Part shown: positions 1 through 8,257 of the stretch, piece by piece
Position numbering within the stretch: the first letter of the stretch is position 1
How the letters are laid out: each line of letters starts with the position of its first letter
DNA from: Saccharospirillaceae bacterium
Lineage (GTDB): Bacteria > Pseudomonadota > Gammaproteobacteria > Pseudomonadales > Oceanobacteraceae
Reading direction: 5' to 3'
Length of the DNA: 64,000 bases
Assembly: GCA_022448365.1 (NCBI GenBank)
Contig: JAKVCS010000003.1
Location: 310,001-374,000 of the forward strand
Notes under the pieces: generated by a model
Seen by the model: only the letters and a program-made list of their open reading frames with translations
What the model was told of the DNA's origin: nothing
The model's database searches: none
Made by a program: the position numbers and the translations under genes

Positions 1-1619
1 AGTACTTCTTTCAGTGCATTTTGCTTTTGTGCTTCCAGCATCATACGACCGATTCTTGGATCGACGGGCAAACGCGCCATTTGCCGTCCCAATTCGGTTA
101 GATGCTGTTTTTCGTTCACAGCTTCCAATTCCAATAGCAAATTAAAGCCATCTTTTACAAAACGCTCGTCGGGTGCATCAACAAATGGGAAATCCTGCAA
201 ACGACCCAACTTCAGATGTAACATCTGCAGCACGACCGCCGCCAGGTTGGTGCGACGAATCTCCGGATCAGTAAATTCCGGCCGTCCCTCAAAATCGGCT
301 TCTTCATACAAACGAATACACACACCCGGCGCAACACGGCCACATCGACCTGCCCGCTGATTAGCACTGGCTTGTGAGATTGCCTCAATCGGCAAACGCT
401 GCACTTTGCTGCGGTAGCTATAGCGACTGATGCGCGCAACACCAGAGTCAACAACGTAACGGATCCCCGGTACCGTTAACGAGGTCTCCGCCACGTTGGT
501 CGCAAGCACGACCCGGCGGCCGCCATGTGGTTTGAAAATTTTCTGCTGATCACCGGCGCTTAAACGTGCGTATAACGGTAAAATATCGGTCGCTGGTAAT
601 TGCGCACGGCGCAAAACTTCAGCACATTCACGAATGTCTCGTTCACCCGGTAAGAATACCAATACATCACCAGGTTGCCCTTTGGCTTTGTCTTCTGTTC
701 TCAGTTCCGCCAGGGCATCCACAATGCCTTCAAACAATGAGCGATCCTCGCCCTCTTCGTCTTCACGAACCAGCGGGCGATAGCGGGTTTCTACCGGAAA
801 TGTGCGGCCAGACACTTCAATCACAGGCGCTGGTTTGCCATTTTCATCCGCAAAATGCTTGGCAAAGCGATCAACGTCGATGGTGGCCGAGGTAATAATG
901 ACTTTCAGATCCGGACGTTTCGGCAACATCTGTTTCAAATAGCCCATCAGAAAGTCGATATTCAGGCTGCGTTCGTGCGCTTCATCGATGATGATGACGT
1001 CGTATTCATTGAGAAACTTATCGTGTTGAGTTTGGGCCAGCAGGATGCCGTCAGTCATCAGCTTGATGCGGGTCTGATCATTGCTTTGATCGGTAAAACG
1101 TACCTGAAAACCGACCTGATTACCGAGCTGACATTGCAGCTCTTCGGCAATTCGACCAGCCACGGCACGCGCCGCCAGTCTTCGTGGCTGGGTATGGGCA
1201 ATACGGCCGAATATCCCTAACCCGGCTTCCAGACACACCTTGGGCAGCTGTGTGGTTTTACCAGAGCCGGTTTCACCAGCCACAACAACCACCTGATTTT
1301 CTTTAACCGCCTTGAGGATTTCGTCCTTACGCTCAGAAACGGGCAAGTCCGGATAACTGATTGCTAGCGGCCCGGAGCGCAGCTTAACCAGCTCCTGGCT
1401 TTTCTGAATGCGGGCCAACAGTTTCTCAAGCACCTTGTCGAAGGGCTTTCCCTCTTCGACCAGCGATTTAATCTGGCGCACACTGCGACGTAGCGGAAAT
1501 CTGTCTTTAATCAGACAGTGATCAATCGCCTGATATAAGGCTTTAATATCAGTACCACTATTAACATTGGTATTTGCGGAAGAATCGGTCGGATGATCGG
1601 ACAAAACAGGGGCACTCAA
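1..1619 (-). CDS. hrpA: ATP-dependent RNA helicase HrpA, N-terminal part (runs off left edge)
   Basis: DEAH-box RNA helicase of the HrpA family; in bacteria it acts on structured RNA and stalled ribosomes. About 539 residues are present, with the C-terminal portion beyond position 1 (the family is usually about 1300 residues). The minus-strand reading shows Walker A GETGSGKTTQLP near residue 110 and the DEAH box in IIIDEAHERSLN near residue 205. No ATG occurs in the early frame: a TAG at 1622-1620 is followed directly by TTG at 1619-1617, the furthest possible start, with no convincing ribosome-binding site, so the exact start is uncertain. Identity is secure from the helicase motifs and the HrpA-type N-terminus. 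Confidence 0.93.
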   Translation of the reverse strand, partial: MSAPVLSDHPTDSSANTNVNSGTDIKALYQAIDHCLIKDRFPLRRSVRQIKSLVEEGKPFDKVLEKLLARIQKSQELVKLRSGPLAISYPDLPVSERKDEILKAVKENQVVVVAGETGSGKTTQLPKVCLEAGLGIFGRIAHTQPRRLAARAVAGRIAEELQCQLGNQVGFQVRFTDQSNDQTRIKLMTDGILLAQTQHDKFLNEYDVIIIDEAHERSLNIDFLMGYLKQMLPKRPDLKVIITSATIDVDRFAKHFADENGKPAPVIEVSGRTFPVETRYRPLVREDEEGEDRSLFEGIVDALAELRTEDKAKGQPGDVLVFLPGERDIRECAEVLRRAQLPATDILPLYARLSAGDQQKIFKPHGGRRVVLATNVAETSLTVPGIRYVVDSGVARISRYSYRSKVQRLPIEAISQASANQRAGRCGRVAPGVCIRLYEEADFEGRPEFTDPEIRRTNLAAVVLQMLHLKLGRLQDFPFVDAPDERFVKDGFNLLLELEAVNEKQHLTELGRQMARLPVDPRIGRMMLEAQKQNALKEV

Positions 1620-1735
1620 CTAAAAACCGTTGTTTCAGTGTTGTTTTGCAAAACAGCGACACGATCACAGGCACAGGGAGGTGCCTTTGATCCGGAGGAC
1701 GCAAAATAACGCTGGAATAACAGTATTAAAAATCC

Positions 1736-1771
1736 AATAAAAAACGCCCGGCCGGTTTCCCGGGCGGGCGT
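1736..1771 (-). terminator. Intrinsic terminator of fadD
   Basis: GC-rich inverted repeat at 1744-1771 (arms ACGCCCG and CGGGCGT with an inner CCGG/CCGG pairing), followed on the minus strand by a T-rich run at 1743-1736. It lies 26 bases beyond the fadD stop, in the right orientation to end fadD transcription before hrpA. Confidence 0.8.
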
Positions 1772-1796
1772 ATTCTAACAGTTTTACCAGAACTTA

Positions 1797-3473
1797 TTAG
1801 CTCTTAGCTAACTCTTCGTCACGCAGCTCACGTCGCAAAATCTTGCCGACGTTGGTTTTTGGCAACTCGTCACGGAATTCAATATGACGTGGCACTTTGT
1901 AAGCCGTGAGGCGCTCACGACACCAATCAACCACATCGGAAGCTGTCAGATTTTCGTTACTGGAAACCAGGAACACTTTAACCGCCTCTGAGCTCTTTGG
2001 ATCAGGTACGCCAATTGCGGCGACTTCAACCACATCCGGATGGGCAACAACCACGTCTTCAACTTCGTTAGGGTACACGTTAAAGCCAGATACGATAATC
2101 ATGTCTTTCTTACGGTCAACGATCTTCATGTAACCGTCTTCCTGAATGACCGCAACATCACCGGTTTTCAGCCAACCATCTTCGTCGATGGTTTCGGCCG
2201 TTGCTTCAGGACGCTGCCAGTAACCTTTCATCACCTGCGGACCTTTTACACACAGCTCGCCGGGATTACCAATGCCCTGGTCATTTCCGTCTTCATCGAT
2301 CACTTTACAATCCGTACCCGACACTGGCATGCCGATTGTACCCAGCTGAATATGACCCGGAGGGTTAAACGAGACAACCGGGGAAGTCTCAGTCATACCG
2401 AAACCTTCAGCAATATCGCAGTTGGTGACCGTCTTCCATTGGTCTGCTGCGTCTTTAGTCAGCGCCATACCGCCAGAAATTGTCAATTTCAAACCGGAGA
2501 AGTCCAGATCACAGAATTCCTTCTGACCGCACAAAGCAACGAACAAGGTATTCAGGCCAACAAATGCACTGAATTTATTGCCTTGCAGCGTTTTGATAAA
2601 GCCGGGAATATCACGAGGATTCGGAATCAGCACCGAATGGTTACCGGTCTCAAGCATTACCATGCAATGAATGGTAAAAGCGTAGATGTGGTACAACGGC
2701 AGCGGTGCGATGGCGGTCTCTTTACCTTCGTCCAAAACCATATTAAACAGACCATGGCACTGCATCATATTGGCCATGAGATTTCGGTGAGTCAGCATCG
2801 CACCTTTGGCGACACCTGTTGTACCACCGGTGTATTGCAGAACAGCGACGTCGTTGCGATCAACTTTCACCGGGGTGAAAGGCTGCGACTGGCCTTTTGC
2901 TAAAGCACTGCGCAGTGGCACAGCACCTGCGATACTAAACGCCGGCACTTCTTTTTTGACGTGCTTCAGCACGGTGTTAATCAGGGTGCGCTTCACCATA
3001 CCGTGCATGTCACCCACCTGGGTAACAATCACGTGTTTAATGCCGGTGCTTGGCAGAACGGTTTCTGCTTTAGACGCCATATTCGCCAGAACAACCAGCG
3101 CTTTTGCACCAGAGTCGTTGAACTGGTGCTCCATTTCTCGCTCGGTATAGAGGGGGTTGGTATTCACCACAACCATACCGGCACGCATGGCACCAAATAC
3201 AACAATCGGATATTGCAGGACGTTAGGCAGCTGCACCGCAATCCGGTCACCCGCCTCAAGCGTCGTATGGTTCTGCAGGTACGATGCAAACGCAGCACTC
3301 TTGTCATTCAGCTCGGCGTAAGTAAGCGTTTGGCCAAGGCAGCTGAACGCCGGACGATCGGCAAATTTGGCAACAAAACCGTTAAAAATTTCTACAACCG
3401 ACTCATGCTTATCCGCATCCACAGACTTCGGATAGTCTTCCGGATATTTCTCCTGGAAGAATTGCTCGTTCAT
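1797..3473 (-). CDS. fadD: Long-chain-fatty-acid--CoA ligase FadD
   Basis: Activates long-chain fatty acids to acyl-CoA with ATP and CoA, the entry step of beta-oxidation, at the inner face of the membrane. 558 residues, the usual FadD length. AMP-binding P-loop YTGGTTGVAKG at residues 214-224; adenylation motif GFGMTETSP near 360; FACS-type signature around DGWLKTGDVAVIQEDGYM near 430-450; C-terminal catalytic lysine region KTNVGKILRRELR. ATG at 3473 is preceded by a strong AGGAGG. Monocistronic, with its own terminator. The window also encodes fadH, so fatty acids are probably a regular carbon source. No FadR/PsrA operator could be assigned in the upstream 200 bases. Confidence 0.95.
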   Translation of the reverse strand: MNEQFFQEKYPEDYPKSVDADKHESVVEIFNGFVAKFADRPAFSCLGQTLTYAELNDKSAAFASYLQNHTTLEAGDRIAVQLPNVLQYPIVVFGAMRAGMVVVNTNPLYTEREMEHQFNDSGAKALVVLANMASKAETVLPSTGIKHVIVTQVGDMHGMVKRTLINTVLKHVKKEVPAFSIAGAVPLRSALAKGQSQPFTPVKVDRNDVAVLQYTGGTTGVAKGAMLTHRNLMANMMQCHGLFNMVLDEGKETAIAPLPLYHIYAFTIHCMVMLETGNHSVLIPNPRDIPGFIKTLQGNKFSAFVGLNTLFVALCGQKEFCDLDFSGLKLTISGGMALTKDAADQWKTVTNCDIAEGFGMTETSPVVSFNPPGHIQLGTIGMPVSGTDCKVIDEDGNDQGIGNPGELCVKGPQVMKGYWQRPEATAETIDEDGWLKTGDVAVIQEDGYMKIVDRKKDMIIVSGFNVYPNEVEDVVVAHPDVVEVAAIGVPDPKSSEAVKVFLVSSNENLTASDVVDWCRERLTAYKVPRHIEFRDELPKTNVGKILRRELRDEELAKS

Positions 3474-3731
3474 ACGACCTCCTGAAACACTCTTGTTATC
3501 GCTGCTGGGTACAAATTAACCAACAAGCGCGTTTATCATTTTGTTTCGCCCGCAAAACATCACTGACGGATAAAATCAATGGCCTGACAGACGTTAAAAT
3601 CGGATATTTATTTTGGCCGGGAGTTTAGCGCTTTTGCTCTAATCCAGCAAAAAACCGCCGAATGTATTTACAAATTGCTACATAAAGACCAGCCTATAGC
3701 GTTTATAGAATTCAAAAAAAGCATTTTCACC

Positions 3732-4655
3732 ATGAAGCAAGTCGCAGAAGCACCGCAATCCATCAAGCAAACGATCGATATTTCGACAACAGATAACCAG
3801 ATTTTTACCGCCCATATCTGGCGCCAGCAACAACCCAAAGCCACCGTTCATATCGTGCACGGCATGGCAGAGCACTGCCAGCGCTATGCACCATTGGCCG
3901 AATTTCTTCATGCCCAAGGGTTTCAGGTGATGACTCATAACCACCGCGGACATGGGGAACGGACGCCGCAGGGTCATTACGCTGACAAGAATGGCTGGGA
4001 GCTGGTGGTCGACGATATGTTGCAAGCGCAAAATACGTTGTGCGGCAACGAACCGATTATATTATTCGGACATTCGATGGGCTCTTTTATTTCCCAGGGA
4101 TTTGCTATTCGCCACGGTGGAAAATTAAGCGGTCTGATCCTATCGGGTTCCAACTATCAGAATCCGGCTCTGTACCGCGCAGGACAGATTGTCGCCAGGA
4201 GCTTAAAGGTATTTCAGGATGGCCGGACTCAATCGAACGTAATGGATAAAGTATCTTTCGCGTCGTTTAACAAACAGTTCAGCCCTGCCCGTACCGATTT
4301 TGATTGGCTATCACGTGACGAACAGCAGGTTGATAAATACATAAACGATGCTGCTTGTGGTCATACCTGTTCTTTGCAGCTATGGATTGACCTGTTTGAT
4401 GGTCTGATCGAAATCAGTAACAAAAATAATCTGGCCAGGATACCGCAAAGCCTGCCAATCTATTTGTTTGCTGGCGATCAGGACCCGGTCGGTCAAAAAG
4501 GCAAAGGCGTAAGAGCGCTGGAACAAGTACTGTTACAAACCGGTCATGAAACTGTCAGCTGCAAGCTGTACATTGACGGCCGTCATGAGATGTTGAATGA
4601 GATCAACGCCGACGAAGTTTATCAGGACATACTGAACTGGATTCAGACTATTTAA
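3732..4655 (+). CDS. Alpha/beta-hydrolase, monoacylglycerol-lipase/lysophospholipase-like
   Basis: Serine hydrolase of the Hydrolase_4 (monoglyceride lipase) type. With ATG at 3732 it has 307 residues. Oxyanion segment VHGMAEH at 42-48, nucleophile elbow GHSMGS with Ser115, acid in FAGDQDPVG, and catalytic His in DGRHEML near the C-terminus. No signal peptide, so cytoplasmic. A TTG at 3675 would add 19 residues outside the conserved fold; neither start has a good ribosome-binding site. A MaoC-type hydratase follows after 17 bases, so the two are probably cotranscribed. Substrate not determinable from sequence; a monoacylglycerol or related ester is the family expectation. Confidence 0.85.
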   Translation: MKQVAEAPQSIKQTIDISTTDNQIFTAHIWRQQQPKATVHIVHGMAEHCQRYAPLAEFLHAQGFQVMTHNHRGHGERTPQGHYADKNGWELVVDDMLQAQNTLCGNEPIILFGHSMGSFISQGFAIRHGGKLSGLILSGSNYQNPALYRAGQIVARSLKVFQDGRTQSNVMDKVSFASFNKQFSPARTDFDWLSRDEQQVDKYINDAACGHTCSLQLWIDLFDGLIEISNKNNLARIPQSLPIYLFAGDQDPVGQKGKGVRALEQVLLQTGHETVSCKLYIDGRHEMLNEINADEVYQDILNWIQTI

Positions 4656-4672
4656 AGAAACAAGGAAAACAT

Positions 4673-5146
4673 ATGGAACACATAACCAATCGTACCTTCG
4701 AAGAAATTCAACTGGGAGACAGCTGTCAGCGTAAACACACGGTTGAAGAGAAAGACTTGATTTTATTTGCGGCGGTATCGGGTGACCATAACCCGGTTCA
4801 CCTGGACGCTGAATACGCATCTACCACCCCATTTAAAGGTCAAATCGCTCATGGCATGTTCACTGGCGCACTGATTTCGGCTGCGCTGGCGATGGATTTA
4901 CCTGGGCCGGGCACCGTTTATCTCGGTCAGAACCTTTCTTTCCGAAAGCCGGTCATGATTGGTGATGAATTAACCGTTGAATTAAAAGTTACGGCAAAAC
5001 ACGAATCAAAACCGATCGTAACCCTGGAATGCACGGTCAGTAACCAGACGGGTAAAACTGTGGCGGTTGGTGAAGCAACCGTCATGGCTCCGACCGAAAA
5101 AATCACGGTAGACGCACCCGAGCTTCCCGAGATATCTCTGGGATAA
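4673..5146 (+). CDS. MaoC-like (R)-specific enoyl-CoA hydratase (PhaJ type)
   Basis: 157-residue single hot-dog-fold hydratase. The catalytic segment VSGDHNPVHLD (residues about 37-47) contains the Asp and His of the R-hydratase family, followed by the GQIAHGMFTGALIS segment typical of PhaJ/MaoC proteins. Members hydrate trans-2-enoyl-CoA to (R)-3-hydroxyacyl-CoA, linking beta-oxidation to polyhydroxyalkanoate or other (R)-hydroxyacyl pools. ATG at 4673 is preceded by AAGGAAAACAT. Likely second gene of an operon with the upstream hydrolase. No PHA synthase gene occurs in the window, so the PHA link is only a family expectation. Confidence 0.88.
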   Translation: MEHITNRTFEEIQLGDSCQRKHTVEEKDLILFAAVSGDHNPVHLDAEYASTTPFKGQIAHGMFTGALISAALAMDLPGPGTVYLGQNLSFRKPVMIGDELTVELKVTAKHESKPIVTLECTVSNQTGKTVAVGEATVMAPTEKITVDAPELPEISLG

Positions 5147-5195
5147 TGACCAACCTGACTTAAACAGCGTGGACAGATCGATCTCTGTCCGCGCC

Positions 5196-5999
5196 CTAGC
5201 GTTTACTGGCTTTCTTGCTACTGACTTTGCAACGCAATTGGTCACGTTCGATTTCCGCCCGGTTCTGCTGGTAGAATTCACTCAGGTAATCGTATAATTT
5301 GGGGTGTTTATTTTTCAGCATTAAGGGACGTTCGAAGAAATACTCCGACGCCACTGCAAAAAACTCCTGATTATTAGTAGCGCCATAATCATTTATATTA
5401 CTTTTTCGCTTCTCTATTTCCGCGATTTTACAGCGTACCAATTCAAACCACTGGTGCGAGCATTGACCGGAGGCAACTGCTTCCGGAAACCCGTCACATT
5501 GACCATCCGCCATATCCAGAATGTGGACAAATTCATGGACACCAACATTATGCTTGTCTTGATCATTGCTGAATCCATGGATAAGATCCGGCTTACTTAA
5601 TGCCATTTTTCCAGACATTGCACCGCTGCCAACCATACCTGAAATGGTTGAGTCACTTTGACCGCATTGAAAATCACGATTAAAACACCCAGGAAACAGC
5701 ACCACAGCATCCACACTTAAATATGGCCAGTCAGAAAAGCCCCAAACAGGGATCACCGAACTGGCAGCAATCAACAAACGATCTAAATCCGTTACACAAA
5801 CGTCGCCACTGACCTCGACCCGGGTCGTTTGCAAAAATGCGAAACAATGCTGCTCAAACAACTGCTTTTTTTCGGAATCGAGTCGGCGATAAAAGTCCAC
5901 TCGATCCTCCAGTATTTGGCTCCACTCGTCCTGCCAGAAAAAGTCTGTGACGCTTTCCCCAAACAACCAGTTTTTAATTTTTTTCAAGAGTTCCAGCAT
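5196..5999 (-). CDS. mtfA: Zinc peptidase of the MtfA (DgsA anti-repressor) family
   Basis: 267 residues. Zinc-binding HEFVH at residues 155-159 inside VGVHEFVHILDMADGQ, with a downstream EFFAVASEYFFE segment supplying the third ligand, as in MtfA/YeeI. In Escherichia coli MtfA binds the glucose repressor Mlc and is an aminopeptidase; no Mlc gene is visible here, so only the peptidase fold is supported. Cytoplasmic, with no signal peptide. Convergent with the upstream hydratase gene (49-base gap) and divergent from the solute-binding protein gene to the right. Confidence 0.88.
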   Translation of the reverse strand: MLELLKKIKNWLFGESVTDFFWQDEWSQILEDRVDFYRRLDSEKKQLFEQHCFAFLQTTRVEVSGDVCVTDLDRLLIAASSVIPVWGFSDWPYLSVDAVVLFPGCFNRDFQCGQSDSTISGMVGSGAMSGKMALSKPDLIHGFSNDQDKHNVGVHEFVHILDMADGQCDGFPEAVASGQCSHQWFELVRCKIAEIEKRKSNINDYGATNNQEFFAVASEYFFERPLMLKNKHPKLYDYLSEFYQQNRAEIERDQLRCKVSSKKASKR

Positions 6000-6299
6000 A
6001 CGTTCCGTGTTCCATTTTCGTGATTATTGGTCACATTACTTGCGTTAATTTCCCATCTGATTCGATGATAATGCGGTCGTCGAAATACCTGAACGAATAC
6101 ATCATCTACTTGCACCATAATTTCTGTGTTTCAGATAACGGGATTCTGGCGCATCTTACAGACTGCGAACTTTATGATACGTCCATTACAATCTCAACCG
6201 CGCAGTCAGAAAGTTAAAAAGCGGCTGTCTCAAGCGATCAATGATTGTAGTTACATACTATCCAGTCTAAGCTGGGAAAAAACATGATTGTTGTTGCTC
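6000..6299. other. Divergent intergenic region, no gene recognised
   Basis: Separates mtfA (left-going) from the solute-binding-protein gene (right-going) and must hold both promoters. A 65-codon plus-strand frame at 6020-6217 has no recognisable domain and is judged spurious. No strong inverted repeat or RNA gene was seen. Confidence 0.5.
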
Positions 6300-7085
6300 A
6301 TGACTCGTTTACTTCTTCCACTTTTGCTTTTCTTCGCTGGTATTCACGCCCTAGCTCAGCCAGTAAAAAATCTGCCGACTCAACTCACGCTGGCAGCAAC
6401 CGATTGGTGTCCATTCTCATGTGTACCTTCAAACTCACCAAAACAACCCGGCATTATCAGTGAGTATCTGGATCAATTACTGCAACAACATAATATTTCG
6501 CTGAATATTAAATTTCTCCCCTGGTCCCGGGCATTAGTTGAAGCTAACAATGGTTCCGTTGATGGCTTGCTGACGGTCGTACCGGAAGAAATCAATCATC
6601 TGCTTCTGCCGAAGACCCCTACGGCGTATTACACCGATTGCTTTTTTGTCCGCCCTAACGAAATATGGCGCTACGGTGACCACCGTTCTCTTGATCAGGT
6701 AAACATTGCCTATGTTCAGGATTATGGCTACAACGAACCGTTGCACAGTCACATTCGCAGTGCTGACAATACCGCAAGAGTGTTTGAAGTTTCTGGCGCC
6801 GACCCAGGCCGGCGCATGGTTCAACTGGTATTAGCTGGCCGGGCCGACGCCATGGTTGAAGAGCGGCTGGTGGCTGCCTGGGCACAAAAACAAGCGACAA
6901 AAAAACTTGGTCAGCCTCACTCGCTGAAGGCAGCTGGCTGCCTTAATAGCAACCCGTTTTACCTGGCAATTTCACCAGATCTGCCAGCCAGCAAGGAACT
7001 GCTTCAATTGTTTGACCGAATTTTAAAACAACCTGAAAATCTGCAGCTCTTGCGAAAAATCACACAATCTTACCTTGCAGATTAA
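6300..7085 (+). CDS. Periplasmic solute-binding family 3-like protein
   Basis: 261 residues with a signal peptide (MTRLLLPLLLFFAGIHALAQ, cleavage after ALA) and the bacterial extracellular solute-binding family 3 pattern: TLAATDWCPFSC near the start, GIISEYLDQLLQ, then a LPWSRALVEANNG segment. Such proteins either feed polar amino-acid ABC transporters or stand alone as sensors. No permease or ATPase gene is adjacent, so partner and ligand are unknown. ATG at 6300 is preferred because it opens the signal peptide; TTG codons at 6288-6294 lie in frame just upstream and no clear Shine-Dalgarno decides. Confidence 0.8.
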   Translation: MTRLLLPLLLFFAGIHALAQPVKNLPTQLTLAATDWCPFSCVPSNSPKQPGIISEYLDQLLQQHNISLNIKFLPWSRALVEANNGSVDGLLTVVPEEINHLLLPKTPTAYYTDCFFVRPNEIWRYGDHRSLDQVNIAYVQDYGYNEPLHSHIRSADNTARVFEVSGADPGRRMVQLVLAGRADAMVEERLVAAWAQKQATKKLGQPHSLKAAGCLNSNPFYLAISPDLPASKELLQLFDRILKQPENLQLLRKITQSYLAD

Positions 7086-7108
7086 ACAATAATATGGAAT
7101 CGCATTAA

Positions 7109-8110
7109 TCAGTTCGAAGTGAATAATTTTGTACGGACTTTCTGTCGAAACTGGCCTGGAGTCTGCCCGGCTTGCTTCTTAAAGATGCGGGTAAAATAGC
7201 CGCCGTCCTGATACCCCACCGCTGCTGCGATATCGGCAATATTCAAGTTAGTATCCTGCAATAGCTGCCGCGCCTGTTCGCACCGTAATTGCTGTAGATA
7301 TTGCCCGGGCGTGCAACCAACCATTTTTTTAAAACGGCGATCAAATTGTCGTTCACTCAAACCGGTCATCTGCGCCAAGCGGCTTAATGTCAATGCCTCT
7401 TTGAGATTATGCTGTAGCCAGGTCTGAACCATCGCGATGTTTTCATCGCCGTGTTGATGACGTCCATCGGCATAGAACACCTTCTTTTCAAACGGGTTGC
7501 GTACTTCTGGGGAAAACTGCTGTTCAACCTGTAACGCCAGCTCACGGCCAAATAACAGACTGATGAGGTGAACCATCATGTCAGCCCCGGAATTGACGCT
7601 GGCGGCACAAAAAATCCGATCTGACTGTGTCAGTAAGTGGTTAACCTGAAGGTTCACCTTGGGGTAATTCTGGGCAAATTTCTCCAGATAATGCCAATGC
7701 GTAGTGGCTGGCTTGCCGTCAAGGATTCCGGCCTCGGCCAGCAGGCAAACGCCGGTCCCGACAACAAATACACTGGCTCCGGCAAGATACTGCTGACGGA
7801 GCCAGTTAATGGTTGGCCGATATTTATCCAGCAAGGGCTTTGGATTTCGCCACAGCGCCGGAACAATAATCAGGTCACTGCTCAAGGATGACTGATAACA
7901 TTGATCGATGGTTTTTTGCGGCGTTAGCGGAATACCTCCTAATACACTAACGGGACCCTCTTCCTGACCAATTATTTCAACACTGAAATATCGCTTTGAC
8001 TGACGCGCAAGCGCAAGTCTGGCTCTGGCCGCCTCGAGCATTTCCAGAGGAATGGCGGCGCTGGACATCAGCATTTGATCAATAGCCAACAAGGTAACAT
8101 GACTGATCAT
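7109..8110 (-). CDS. GlxA-family AraC-type transcriptional regulator
   Basis: About 333 residues. N-terminal DJ-1/PfpI-like (class I amidotransferase-like) domain, about residues 1-190, with the nucleophile-elbow-like segment VVGTGVCLLAEAG, and two C-terminal AraC helix-turn-helix motifs (LSRLAQMTGLSERQFDRRF and IADIAAAVGYQDGGYFTRIF). ATG at 8110 is chosen because GAGAGG lies 10 bases upstream; an in-frame start at 8182 would add 24 residues lacking family features. GlxA regulators often control catabolism of quaternary amines or amino acids. It converges on the solute-binding-protein gene (23-base gap) and diverges from the FabY-like gene; either could be a target, which is inference. Confidence 0.87.
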   Translation of the reverse strand: MISHVTLLAIDQMLMSSAAIPLEMLEAARARLALARQSKRYFSVEIIGQEEGPVSVLGGIPLTPQKTIDQCYQSSLSSDLIIVPALWRNPKPLLDKYRPTINWLRQQYLAGASVFVVGTGVCLLAEAGILDGKPATTHWHYLEKFAQNYPKVNLQVNHLLTQSDRIFCAASVNSGADMMVHLISLLFGRELALQVEQQFSPEVRNPFEKKVFYADGRHQHGDENIAMVQTWLQHNLKEALTLSRLAQMTGLSERQFDRRFKKMVGCTPGQYLQQLRCEQARQLLQDTNLNIADIAAAVGYQDGGYFTRIFKKQAGQTPGQFRQKVRTKLFTSN

Positions 8111-8257
8111 AGTTACGTTTCCTCTCAAGACATAATGATGTCTCTTATATTCTGGTATTTGTCTATTATCTACTAATTGCAACCTTAAGTCGCTTTCTAC
8201 AATAACTGTGGTTCTTTGTTATCCCTTTCACTTCGACATTCATTGAGAACGGTTTGT

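Noticed and set aside
566-1220. Plus-strand frames inside hrpA
   Set aside because: They are shadows of the minus-strand helicase, which carries the Walker and DEAH motifs; the plus-strand peptides show no family features.
2040-3485. Plus-strand frames opposite fadD
   Set aside because: Antisense shadows; the FadD reading is complete and motif-rich.
6020-6217. 65-codon plus-strand frame between mtfA and the solute-binding-protein gene
   Set aside because: No ribosome-binding site or family features; lies in a promoter-bearing gap.
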